NCBI GenBank assembly: GCA_022828595.1
Contig: JAKGHH010000005.1
Coordinates: 57,717,655 to 57,781,654 of the forward strand
Source: Nelumbo lutea
Lineage: Eukaryota > Streptophyta > Magnoliopsida > Proteales > Nelumbonaceae
Length of the DNA: 64,000 bases
Direction of reading: 5' to 3'
The position numbers and the translations under genes are program-made. The notes beneath the pieces were generated by a model that did not search any database, was not told the origin of the DNA, and was given only the letters and a program-made list of their open reading frames with translations. Position 1 is the stretch's first letter. The number at the start of each line of letters is the position of its first letter. Of this stretch, positions 46,601-58,600 are shown piece by piece.

Positions 46601-49600
46601 TTATAGAAATCTAAGCATACCAGGGCTGGAAAGAATTGCATGCATCACTAAATTATTATTTATTAATGACATGATACACAATCATTGAAAATATCTCCCA
46701 CAGGATCTATCATCCCAAAGATTGACCAGTAGAAGTGATGATTCCTATTTTGATAATAAATTATGACAAATGAATTAGAGCAGGGTGGGCAAAATGGAGG
46801 GGTTCATCTGGATATTATGTGATGGGAGAACCCCACATAGGCTAAAAGTAAAATTTTATAAAATGGTCACAAGACAGATATATTATATGCTGACTTGCTG
46901 AGTGTTAGGCACTCAAGAAACAACATATCCAAAAAAAAAGAGTTGAAAGTGCGAATTTTTTATGGATGAGTGGGAAAACTAGAAAGATAGGATTAGAAAT
47001 AAACTTGTTCAGAAACTTAGGAGTAACTTCAATAGGTGATGAAAAGAGGGAAAATAGATTAAGATGGTTTGGTCATATGCAGAGAAGTTTCAAGTTTAAA
47101 GTTCTAGAAGAGCTAAGTGGAGACCAAAAATGAAATAGGATGAAGTAATGAGAACTAATGCAAGGACCCATAGCTTAATAATGGATATGACACTGAACAG
47201 AGTGGAAAAGCATAACAGGCTTCATGTAGCTGACCACACATAGTTGGTCCAAGGATTAACTGAATTGAGCCGAACTATGGCAAAGTTCTTAATTTTACAA
47301 GGACATATGGTTGTGCTCAATAAATATGGTGCAAGTGTGAGCAGCTCTTGAAGCCCACAAACTCACTACAAAGTTCAGAAATCAAAATCTAATCATAGAA
47401 GGAGACTTGAAGCTGGTTATCAATAGCTTACATGAAGTTGAAGACTCACCATGGAGCATCAAGATGATTGTTGACGAGTGCTATTTCCTGTGTTCTAAGT
47501 ATAGGATGAAAATAAGATATTCTCATGTTTTCAGAGAAGCAAATTTTGCTATGTATTGCATTGCTAATCTAGGACATAGATTGAATACTTCTGGTTGTAA
47601 TAGTGATAGGTTAGGTTGGACATTCAGATATACTTGTATATGTGATCTCTGGGGAAGGTTAGCCAACTTCCTCCCTTAGGAAGTTAGCATCTTCAGACAA
47701 CATCTTCATTGCGGAATATGAAAGCAAGGAGGTCAGATGAAGGTGTTGTCTAAGAAGAGTGAAGACTCGTTTAGTGTCAATGGTGAGATCAGGAATAACA
47801 GCTAGGAGGAATCTGGGCTTTGGGGTCTTAAGAGGGAAGGGTAAGAAAAAGAAGGATGAAGTACTCTCTAACCAAGTGATTGGACATATGAAGATATTGA
47901 AAGGTTCATCTAGGAGTGCCGTAGGTAAATTAAGGAGATGGTACGGCTGGTTGTGTAGCTTTGAGATTCAGCTGGTGTGGTTGCATTTGCTGGAGCTGGT
48001 GGTGATTGTTGAGAAGGTTGGTGCTGTGTATTTTTAGTTTCTTTTATTTATTGGGAGTTATTGGGCCTTCAGCCTATGGGTTTTATGTTTTCTATGTTTT
48101 TTAAGTTGTATTTCTTAGCTGTCTAAGTAGCCACCCTATTGAGGGCATATTGGAGATTGTGCACCCTTTATTCTTTTAATATAAAAGATAGTGGGAGGGG
48201 TGGCCTGATTTGTTTTTGGCCTTCTCTTCCCTTTTCTCCCAGAGCTGGTGGTGATTGTTGAGAAGGTTGGTGCTGTGTATTTTTAGTTTCTTTTATTTAT
48301 TGGGAGTTATTGGGCCTTCAGCCTATGGGTTTTATGTTTTCTATGTTTTTTAAGTTGTATTTCTTAGCTGTCTAAGTAGCCACCCTATTGAGGGCATATT
48401 GGAGATTGTGCACCCTTTATTCTTTTAATATAAAAGATAGTGGGAGGGGTGGCCTGATTTGTTTTTGGCCTTCTCTTCCCTTTTCTCCCATCTTCATCTT
48501 CTTCTCTTCTACTCTCAAGAAGCTCCTTTTCTCTTCTCTTTCTTAAATCTTTTTTATTTCTTTTATTTTCTAATTGGTATCAAAGCAAAGTTCAGAGGAT
48601 CTTGGATTAGATCCATGCGGCCCTAGATGAGCCAACTGCATGGAAGAATAGAAGGTTGATTGTGTTGGAAAGGGATGACGAGGATTATTCCTTGTGGAAT
48701 CCGAGTCAGATTCTTTCCTGTTTTTTAGTTATTTATTTTCTTATTTAGGCTGTGATTATTTTCCTTTTTTTTTAGCTGTGATTTAGTTTCCTTTTTATCT
48801 TTAGGCTAAGTTAGTGGGTTAGTTTCCTAGAATAGCTCCTAGATTGATTCTTAGAAGTTGTATATATTTGTACAGATCTTCTCAATGAGATTAGAACAGA
48901 AATCTTCAAACATTTGTTTCTGTTTTCATGGTATCAGAGCCTGCGACGATGTCTGGAACGAGCCATTTCATCAACAGTGGACTCGACAGCAGTAGATTCA
49001 ACTATGAATGCATCGAGATCCCTTAGAACCTCCTTCACCACCTCTGACATAAGCCATTCTCTGCAGATTACCCAACACAAATTAAATGTGTCCAATTTTC
49101 GTGAATGGATTCAATCCATTTTGTTAGTGATTCAAGGAAAAGGAAAAGTGGGTTACCTTACTGGTGAAATCCCTCCTCCAGCGAGCAGTGATGCGAGTTA
49201 CAAGACATGGGAAGCTGAAAATTCCATTGTCATGGCGTGTTAATCAATTCCATGGAGCCGCAAATAGGACGCACATATCTGTTTTACAAGAACGCTCACG
49301 AAATATGGAAGGCTGTTCAGGACATGTACTCAGATCTTGGAAACACATCTCAGTGTTTTGGAATTCGTTCTCTCCTGCGGAACATAAGGCAGGGATCAAT
49401 GTCAGTAACAGAGTACTACAACAGGCTGATTGATCTATGGCAAGAAATGGATTTGTTTTATACAATTCCATAGAAGTGTACTGATGATGGAGTACTGTAC
49501 AATCAAGTCCTTGAGAAAGATCGAGTATTTGATTTTCTTCAAGGACTCAATAAAGACCTGGATGAAGTACGAGGTCGTATTCTTGGAATCAAACCCCTTC

Positions 49601-52600
49601 CTTCACTTCATAAGGTGTTCCCTGAGGTTCGACGAGAAGAAAGCAGGAGGAAAGTCATGCTAAACCCATCCTCACACGGAATCCTAGAAGAACAATCTCA
49701 AGGATCTGCACTTGCATCTACTCAGTCTCAACCTTGGAAGAAAAAAGAAAACCATCAGTGGTGTGAACACTACAAAAAACCGTATCACACAAATAAGACT
49801 TGTTGGGACATTCATGGAAAACCTCCAGATTGGAAACCACGGAATCAAAGGAAAGGCAACCCTTCAGCTCATGTAGTCGAATTTGCTGAGACAAAGAAGC
49901 CTAACACAGCAGCTTTCACACCGGAACAAATGGAGATTTTAAGGTCTCTTCTTCACCAGCAACAGATTTCTGAGGCATCAGGTTCTACACCTACAGCACA
50001 ATTGCACAACGAGGTAATATCTCATCATCTCTATTATCACGAAAAGATGATCTCAATGACTGGATTGTTGACACCAGTGCATCAAATCATATGACAGGAC
50101 ATCATACAACTTTTTTGAATTATAAAAAATGTGATGGTGACATAAAAGTCTCAGTGGCAAATGGGAATACAATAATTGTGGCTGGAGTTGGAGATGCTTT
50201 TTACCAAGGACTTTATTTGAAATTTGTTCTTCATGTTCCGAGTTTAAGATACAATCTCCTTTCTGTTAGTAAGTTAATTAAGGATCAAAATTGTAAAGTA
50301 ACATTTCTTTGTGATCATTGTATTTTTCAGGATCCGTCTTCGGGGAAGATGATTGGCAATGCTGAAGAACGTCATGGTCTCTACTATCTCACTGATTCTT
50401 CTCCAAGGCCAAAACCACATCTATCTCTTTCTGCGTCTAGTTCGTTGAATTCAGATGTAATCCTATGGCACAAACGCTTGGGACATCCTAGTTTTCAATA
50501 TTTGAAACACTTGTATCCAAACTTATTTCTCAATAAAGATCCTTCTTCTTTCCATTGTGAGTCATGTATTCTTGCGAAATAGTCCAGAAAAAATTATCCT
50601 ATTCACAATTACAAACCTTCCAAACCGTTCCATCTTGTTCACAATGACATTTGGGGAGCATCACGGGTTGTGGATTAAATACGCAAGAGATGGTTCATCA
50701 CCTTCATAGATGACCATACTCGTGCTTGCTAGGTCTATCTCTTGAAGAACAAATTTGATGCCGGGTATGTGTTTCAACAGTTCCATAAAATGATAAAGAA
50801 TGTGTTCCAATGCAACATTCACATACTCTACACAGATAATGGAGGAGAGTACTTTGCACAGATTCTTGGAGATTACTCATTCAGAATGGCATATTTCATC
50901 AAAGCTCATGTACATCTACCCCACAACAAAATGGGGTTGTAGAACGAAAAAATCGTCATTTGTTGGAGGTAGCTCGATCACTCACGTTTTCTAGTGCTAT
51001 TCCACATCATTTTTGGGGAGAATCTGTATTAACTGTTGCCTATTTAATCAATAGACTTCCATCAAAACCCCTCAAATTCCGTACACCAGTCAGTTGTCTC
51101 CAAAAAGAATTCCCTCATATTTGTTTACTCAACTCTCTCCCACCAAAAATATTCGGGTGTTCTGTGTTTGTTCATAATACCAATCCTACTCAGGGAAAAC
51201 TTGATCTAAAGGCCATCAAATGTATCTTCATAGGATACTCTCCCACTAAAAAATGAGATAAATGTTACAATCCTGTCACAAAAAAATTCCATGTATCCTA
51301 TGATGTTACATTCCTGGAAGATCAATCCTTCTATTCCCATGATTCTCTTTAGGGGGAGAACTTAATTGAAAATAATCATTGGGATCTTTCGATATCTCTT
51401 CTTGTGTCTTTGCCCCAGTCTCCATCAGTGTCCACTTTACCATCCTCTGAGTCTCCACCATTACCCCTACCAGATACAACCACATGTCTCGGTCAAGGGG
51501 GAGAATCAATCCAACAACAAAGTGAACTAATTGTTTACTCAAGGAGGCCCCGTGTTACTTAACAAAACCAACCATTGGAACCTATGGCAGATTCACCACA
51601 AGATTCACAAAGAGGTGTTGTTACAATTGATGATCTGGATGTTCCCATTGCTATAAGAAAGGGGGTAAGATCTTGTAGTCAACATCCGATTTCAAATCAA
51701 TTGTCATATTGTCGTTTATCTAACACTCACAGGGCATTTGTATCTCAACTTGATAATGTAACAATTCCTGCAAATATATATGATGCCTTGAGAGATTCAA
51801 AATGGAAGGCTGCTGTTTTGGAAGAGATGAAGGCACTAAATGACAATAATACATGGGAAGTTGTAAACATGCCTGAAGGGAAGAAGTTAGTGGGCTGTAA
51901 GTGGATTTTTATGGTGAAAGTAGGCTTGGAAGGGAAAATAGAGAGATACAAGGCGCATTTGATTGCTCAAGGGTATACACAAACATACGGGTTTGACTTT
52001 GCACTAGCTGCAAAATTGAACTCTATACGGGTTCTCTTGTCTATGGAAGCCAACTTGGATTGGGAATTGCACCAAATGGATGTTTCAAATGCTTTCCTGA
52101 ATGGAACTCTTGATGAAGAAGTCTACATGAAGCTGCCTCTTGGCTTCGAAGACAAAGAAAAACCAGGATCAGTGTGTAAATTGAAGAAGTCTCTGTATGG
52201 GTTAAAACAATGTCCTAGGGCATGGTTCACTCAGTTCAACACAGTTATGAAAAGATTTGGATACACACAAGGACAGGCAGATCACACCCTATTCGTAAAA
52301 CAGTCAAGGGATGGAAAAAAATCAATCTTGATTGTGTATGTTGATGATATGGTAATCACGGGTGATGACAATGATGAGATTACGAATCTCAAGGGCCTAA
52401 TACAATCTGAGTTCAAAGTTAAGGATCTTGGAAAACTTCAGTATTTCCTTGGGATAGAAATTGCGAGAAGCAAAACTGGTATTTTCATTTCTCAAAGAAA
52501 ATACATCCTAAATCTGTTGAAGGAAACCGGAAAGCTTGGTTGTCGTCCAGCTAGCACTCCATTGGAGAAGAATTGGAAGCATAAGATCTCTGAGAATGAT

Positions 52601-55600
52601 CCTCCAGCTAACAAAGAGAGATATCAATGTCTTGTGGGAAAACTAATCTATCTATCACTTACTAGGCTTGATATTGCCAATAGTATTAGCATAGTTAATC
52701 AGTTTATGCATGCTCCAACCGAGAGACATCAGTGTGTTGTTGATCAGATCCTTAGATATTTGAAAGGAACTCCTGGCAAGGGTATATTGTTCAAGAAAAG
52801 TGATAACCGGTTAGTTGAGCGATTTGCAGGTGCTAATTGGGCTGGTTCGGTTGAGGACAATAAGTCTACTACAGGATATTGTACAAAGGTTTGGGGGAAT
52901 ATTGTTACATGGCGAAGTAAGAAGCAAACTGTTGTGTCCAGAAGTAGTGTAGAAGCAGAATACAGGGCAATTGCACAAGGGATCTGTGAGTTAATATGGC
53001 TTGAACGACTACTGTCAGCCTTAAATGTTCCACTTGATAATCCAATGAAACTGTATAGTGACAGTAAGTCAGCAATAGCAATTGTACACAACCCTATTCA
53101 ACATGATCAAATGAAACACGTTCGCATTGACAAAAATTTCATCAAATCAGAGATCGAAAGCGGAAAAATTTGTCTATCCTATGTGCCATCTGGATCACAG
53201 GAAGCATACATCCTCACTAAACCATTACTTAGGATCGAGTTTGAGACAAATGTATCCAAACTGGGAATGATTGATATACATTCACTAGCTTGAGGGGGAG
53301 TGTTGGAAAGGGATGACGAGGATTATTCCTTGTGGAATCCGAGTCAGAATCTTTCCTGTTTTTTAGTTATTTGTTTTCTTATTTAGGCTGATTATTTTCC
53401 TTTTTTTTTAGCTGTGATTTAGTTTCCTTTTTTTTCTTTAGGCTAAATTAGTGGGTTAGTTTCCTAGAATAGCTCCTAGATTGATTCTTAGAAGTTGTAT
53501 ATATTTGTATAGATCTTCTCAATGAGATTAGAATAGAAATCTTCAAACATTTGTTTCTGTTTTCAGATTGATGGTTCAAGAAAGGCCCAGTTCTTGGATT
53601 TTTTTTGTAGATTCTAGACTCTCAGTGAGTAATCTTGGAATGATAATCAAAATCAAGAAGAACTAGAGAAAGAACAAGAAACCTAGTTGCAGTAGGACTC
53701 CTTTTTTATGAGACTAACAGCCTCTTCTCTTGTTTCTATCAGTTCTCGGGGAAGAAGTAATCTCGCCGAGTAAGTATTTTTGCTTTCAGAAGGGTTTTTG
53801 GGCTGTAAAAAGGGGATCGATCTAATCCTAGAGGTGTTTTCTTGTTTTTTATTGGTGTTTAAGCTGTTTGAGAAACTATGGAAGGTAGTGGAGTTGAACA
53901 AAAATTGATCAATGACCTTGGATTGGGTGTGGGAGGAGCCAGTGATCCTTTGGGTTCAGGAACTATCACTATAGATAAATTAGATGGTACAAACTATATG
54001 GAATGGTCAAAATCAACCAAGATGGCAATTGGTACAAGAGGAAAACTAGGGTATATCATTGGTGAAGAGAAGAAACCTGAGACAAATTCTTCCCGGTGGG
54101 TACAGGAGAATTATATGGTGATAACCTAGATATGTAATTCTATGCTATCTCATATAAGTTCTTTGTGGGCTAATATCAGTGTTTTGAAAGTGCAAGGGCC
54201 AATTTGCACCTAAGGCGCAAGGCACAAGGCGAGGCACGCACCTTTTTAAGAAAGGCACAAAGTTACAAAAAAAAAAAAAAAGAAAATTCAAAAAAATTAA
54301 AAAAATAAAAAAATGCACAAATTTCAAAAAATATTAAACATAATGTTAATAAAAAATATAAACTTTAAGTTTTAAAATAAATGCTTTAAAAAACCTATTA
54401 TCTAAAATTAAAATACATAAACATAACATGTAAAGCGTATTCAAATGAAAATTTAAAAATAAAAGCAAACATATAAAGCATTTTCAAGCATGTACAACCC
54501 ACAATCTCTTTTCCTCCTTAATTGCATTGCTTCAAGTAGCTAATGTGATGTAAAACATATTGCATTATAGATTCTATGAGTCGCCTTTGTACCACGCCCC
54601 TCAAGGCAAGCCCGAACAAGTCTATGTTAGGGTTTGAAATTCTTATTTCTCACATAAAAAATAATGATTTTATATCTTTCATTGCCTTTTAAGAAGAAAT
54701 TTTATTGCAATGAATGAATGAACAACATTAGCAAATAGGGGCGTGGTCGGGGGTCCGAGGGCGGAGCCCCTGACCCAGCCGTTAGACTAAAAAAAACAAC
54801 AAAAAGCGCAAAATTTTAAAAAGGCGCACGCCTGGGCTGAGGCACAAGGCGCATCAGGTGCACGCCTAGGCGCGCCAAGCGTATGCCTTTTGAAAGGGGT
54901 GCGACTAGGACTTGGGCGAGGCGCATACCCAAAAATGCGCCTAGGTGCTCCTTTTAAATCACTGGCTAATATAGTTAAAGAAATTTGGGATGGGATTGCA
55001 GAGACCTATTCACAAAGTGAAAATGTTGCTAGAGCTTATCAATTAAGAAACCAACAGGGAGATAAGCCTCTTACATATACTTATTCTACCTTGAAAACAT
55101 TATGGCAAGAGATAAACAATTTGGAGACATTGATTTGGGAGAGTACCAAGGATGTTGCTCAGTGAGTTAAAAGGTGCATTTGAAGCGCACCTAGACGCAT
55201 GGGTGAGGCGCATTTTAGGGTATGTGCCTCACCTAGGTTCCAAGTAGAGTATTTTCAAAAGGTGTGCATCTGGTGCGCCTAGGCATGTGCTTGGTGTGCC
55301 TTGCACTTCAACTTAGGTGTGCACCTTTTGAAAATCTATGTTAATGTTGCTCATTCATTCATCCTAATAAAAGATAGTTCTAAAAGACACTTAAAGTTAT
55401 AAAACCTTTCTTTTTTATAGGGATTAAGAATTTAAGACCCTAATATGGACTTGTTTGGGCTTGCTTCAAGAGAGTTGGTATAAAGGTGGCTCATAGAATA
55501 AAAAATGCATAATATTTAACATCACATTAGCTATTTGAAGTAATGCAATTGGGAAGAAAATAAAGAAATTAAGAGTTTACATGCTTGAATATGTTTTATA

Positions 55601-58600
55601 TGTTATGCTTGATTTTATTTTTTTAATTTTCATTTTAAATATGTTTTAAATATTATGTTTATGTATTTTAATTTGAGATAATAGTTTTTTTAAAGCATTT
55701 ATTTTAATATTTAAGTTTATACTTTTAATTATGAATGTGTTTAATATTTTTTTGAAAATTTTAGAATCTTTTTACATTTTTGCACCTTGCTTCAAAAAGG
55801 CATGTGCCTCACCTTGCGCGTTGTGCCTCAGGCACAAAGTGGCCCTTGTGATTTTTTGTGCCTTTCGCTTTTAAAACACAAATGTTGCTATCAAAAGTTA
55901 GTGAAGAAGAATAGGGTTTTTGGGTTCTTAGCAGGACTTAATCCTAAATATGATCTTGCACGACAACACATTCTTTCCCATGACAGTGTGACTCTCTCTC
56001 GGGCATATACCTTTATGTCTGGAGAAGAGAATAGGAGGAATATTATTATGTTAAATCTTGGCATTGAGTAGCCAACTATGGTTAGCATAATTATTAAACT
56101 TAAGCTTAGTGAAGATAAGGGTGGTAATGAAATGAAAAGGGAGGATAAGAAGGATTTGTTTTATGATTATTGCAAGAAGCCCGATCATACCAGAGACACT
56201 TGTTGGAAGCATCATCCACATCTCATACCAATTTAGCTTAGGAACAAGAAGGGTAATGCAAATATGGCAGTGGCTGGAGATTCGTCTGGATCTCTAACTC
56301 CAGCTTCTTTGGAGTCTATTGCAGCAGCAACAGTTAGGGCGGAGTTGGAAAATATGGGCAATATGTAAATCAGAGAGATATAGCTAGTTCTAGTTCTTCA
56401 CTCGATAGATAGCAAGGTGCAAGCAGTTCAGGGATTAGTCATACTACTTTGCTCATGTTGGTAGTTCATATGCTACTACAAATTATGTCTCCACTTCAAG
56501 TAAAGAAGAACCTCTCTATATTTTAGACTCAGAAGCCTTTGAGCATATGACCAATGTCAGTCGTCTTCTGATAGAGATAGAGTCTCTATAACAGATGGTT
56601 CCCTTGTTCCTATTGCTGGAAAAGGGTCAGTTAGAGTAACTGACACCATTACCTTAACTTCTATTTTACATGTTCTTAGACTGCATACTAATCTTTTGTA
56701 TGTGAGTAGTTTAACAAAAAATTTGAATTGTTTAGTGACTTCATCGTTGTGTATTTTTAGGATCTAGAGTCAAGGAGAATGATTGGGAATGGTTTTGAGG
56801 TGAATGGAGTCTACCTTCTTAATGCGCTTCCAACTCACTAGAGTCATCATGTTAGCAACAAAAGTATTGGTTAGGCCATTTATCATTTTATTCCTCACGT
56901 TTTTTATTTCCAAAGTTATCTAAGCTTGTTCAGTTATTCTGTTTGGAATGTGGAAGTTGTTAACTTGCAAAGCATTGTAGACATTCTTTTCATCCAAGTA
57001 ATAAAAGGAGTTCTTTAGTTTTTAATATTGTTTAGATTGATGTTTGGGGACTATATCACATTTCTTCCATGAATAGTTATCATTATTTCCTTTTATTTAT
57101 AGGCTATTACTCTCGATATTCTTTAATATATTTGATGCAGTCTCGTGATGAGGTGCCCTCCTTGGTTCAATAGTTTCATCAGATGGTTCTCACATAGTTT
57201 GGGGTGAGGACTAAGGTTTTTAGATCAGATAATGCTAGGCAATTTTTTAAAAAGGACCTAGCACCTTACTTATTGGAGCGTGGGGTGATTCATTATACAA
57301 CACAACGAAATGGAGTGGCAAAAAAAAAAAAACAAATATATTGTGGATGTGGAAAGAAGTCTTATGGTGAGTGGTTCAATTCCAGTTTGTTTTGTGGTAA
57401 TGTAGTTCATATTGATGTCTTCTTGATCAATCTTGTTCCTTCTCGTGTTCTTGGGTTTAAGGTTCCATATAGTCTTCTTTTTCCTGAGGGAGAGATGTTT
57501 TATATACATATGAGGGTCTTCGGGTGTGTTTGCTTTGTCTATATTCTTGGTCCTCATCGTTCTAAATTGGACCCCAAAGTCAAGAAATGTGTTTTTCTTG
57601 GGTATGCCAAAAACCATAAGAGATATTGTTGCTATGGTCCAGTATCCGGAAATCTATGGGTGTCACTTTCTTTGAATCCACATCCTGTGGTTCTCCTTAT
57701 GGGGAGTGTTTTGGGAGGAGAGTTAGTGTCCTATTCCTCTTCCTGTTCGTGCTCCAGTTTCTTTACCTACTCCATTATGTCATGCCTTAGGGTTCTTTAC
57801 ATGCCAACATAAGAGAGTTGATTCTACACATGCTCCAATAGGGGAACGCACACCACTTACCATTGGCTCATTTGAGATTCCAGGTTTGATTAACACAAAT
57901 CTAGGCATTCCTCATATTGTGCCTACTGATGTTTCTATTCCTATTGATGATACACCTATGCTTAACACTATTGATGCATATCAATGTTTTAAAACGTAGA
58001 GGCGTGATGCGAGGTGTTCCACTACCTAGAGGCGTGAGGCGTAGTTCAAAACACAAGAGGTGTAAGCCTCCTTAGGAGAAGGGGGGTTAGGAGGAGGACA
58101 AAGAGTAAGGGGGGATCTCATTTTTTCTTTATTTTTAATAAAAATCTTTTATATTAAGAAGAATAAGGATGCATAACATTAGTTGAAAGGGGGGGGGGGG
58201 TCTTGTCGAGAAGTGTCTAGCCATGAAGTAAGAAACCTTATTGAACTCAAATTCAAATAGGAATTTGATTTAATACTTGATGTGCTCAATATTAAAATAT
58301 GTGTCAAACCAGTGTACATCTAATAGAAGGTAGATTATATAAGATCCATCCATTTTTAGGCTTGTGGATCCTGTAGGTGGAATGAAGAACCAGTCTACGT
58401 ATGATATATTCAAAATATAAGTACCCTATGTTTTACTTGTCTTTAGTTCCACTATTCTACAATGACAACTACCATAATTAATGCTCTATATGCATACCTT
58501 GGCTAGTTCTTCAAGAAGTATTTCTCTAACAAATGCTCCCTGCCAAAATATCAAACAAAATTTTGTTATTTGATTCAAGGTTAATTTGATGACTTGGATT

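Larger units (their letters stand above)
48663..53565 (+). mobile_element. Copia-3, younger copia element nested in Copia-2
   Basis: A 4.9-kb element with LTRs TGTTGGAAAGGG to TTCTGTTTTCA, PBS TGGTATCAGAGCC right after the 5' LTR, PPT TGAGGGGGAG before the 3' LTR, and GATTG duplications. The LTRs differ by about six substitutions and two or three small indels over 266 bp, so it is younger than Copia-1 by this measure. RT and RNase H form one open frame, while gag, protease and integrase are broken. It sits in the untranslated leader of Copia-2. Confidence 0.95.
53878..56070 (+). pseudogene. Copia-2 gag, split by two hAT MITEs
   Basis: Starts MEGSGVEQKLINDLG at 53878 and includes IDKLDGTNYMEWSKSTKMAI. 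A TAG at 54127 stands at an expected Trp. The frame runs to the first MITE (54177), resumes at 54973 with KEIWDGIAETYSQSENVARA, meets the second MITE at 55160, and resumes about 55890 with LVKKNRVFGFLAGLNPKYDL. A zinc-knuckle-like YDYCKKPDHTRDTCW near 56161-56205 has lost its first Cys to Tyr. Similar to the Gag of Copia-4. Confidence 0.8.
48002..57980 (+). mobile_element. Copia-2, old copia element with nested insertions
   Basis: The outer element of the nest. Its own sequence is 48002-48662 (LTR, PBS, leader), then 53566-54176, 54965-55159 and 55882-57980. A 5' LTR of about 323 bp (48251-48573, its first part duplicated upstream) is followed by a PBS-like TGGTATCAAAGC (48575). Gag, protease and integrase are recognisable; RT, RNase H and the 3' LTR are absent. 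It resembles Copia-4 at 60-63.8 kb in Gag and LTR length. It is heavily decayed and lies antisense to the ABC1-like gene, in whose intron it sits. Outer ends are approximate. Confidence 0.8.

Noticed and set aside
47759..48037. 92-codon + strand frame
   Set aside because: It crosses from LINE-like text into the duplicated Copia-2 LTR and has no recognised motif.
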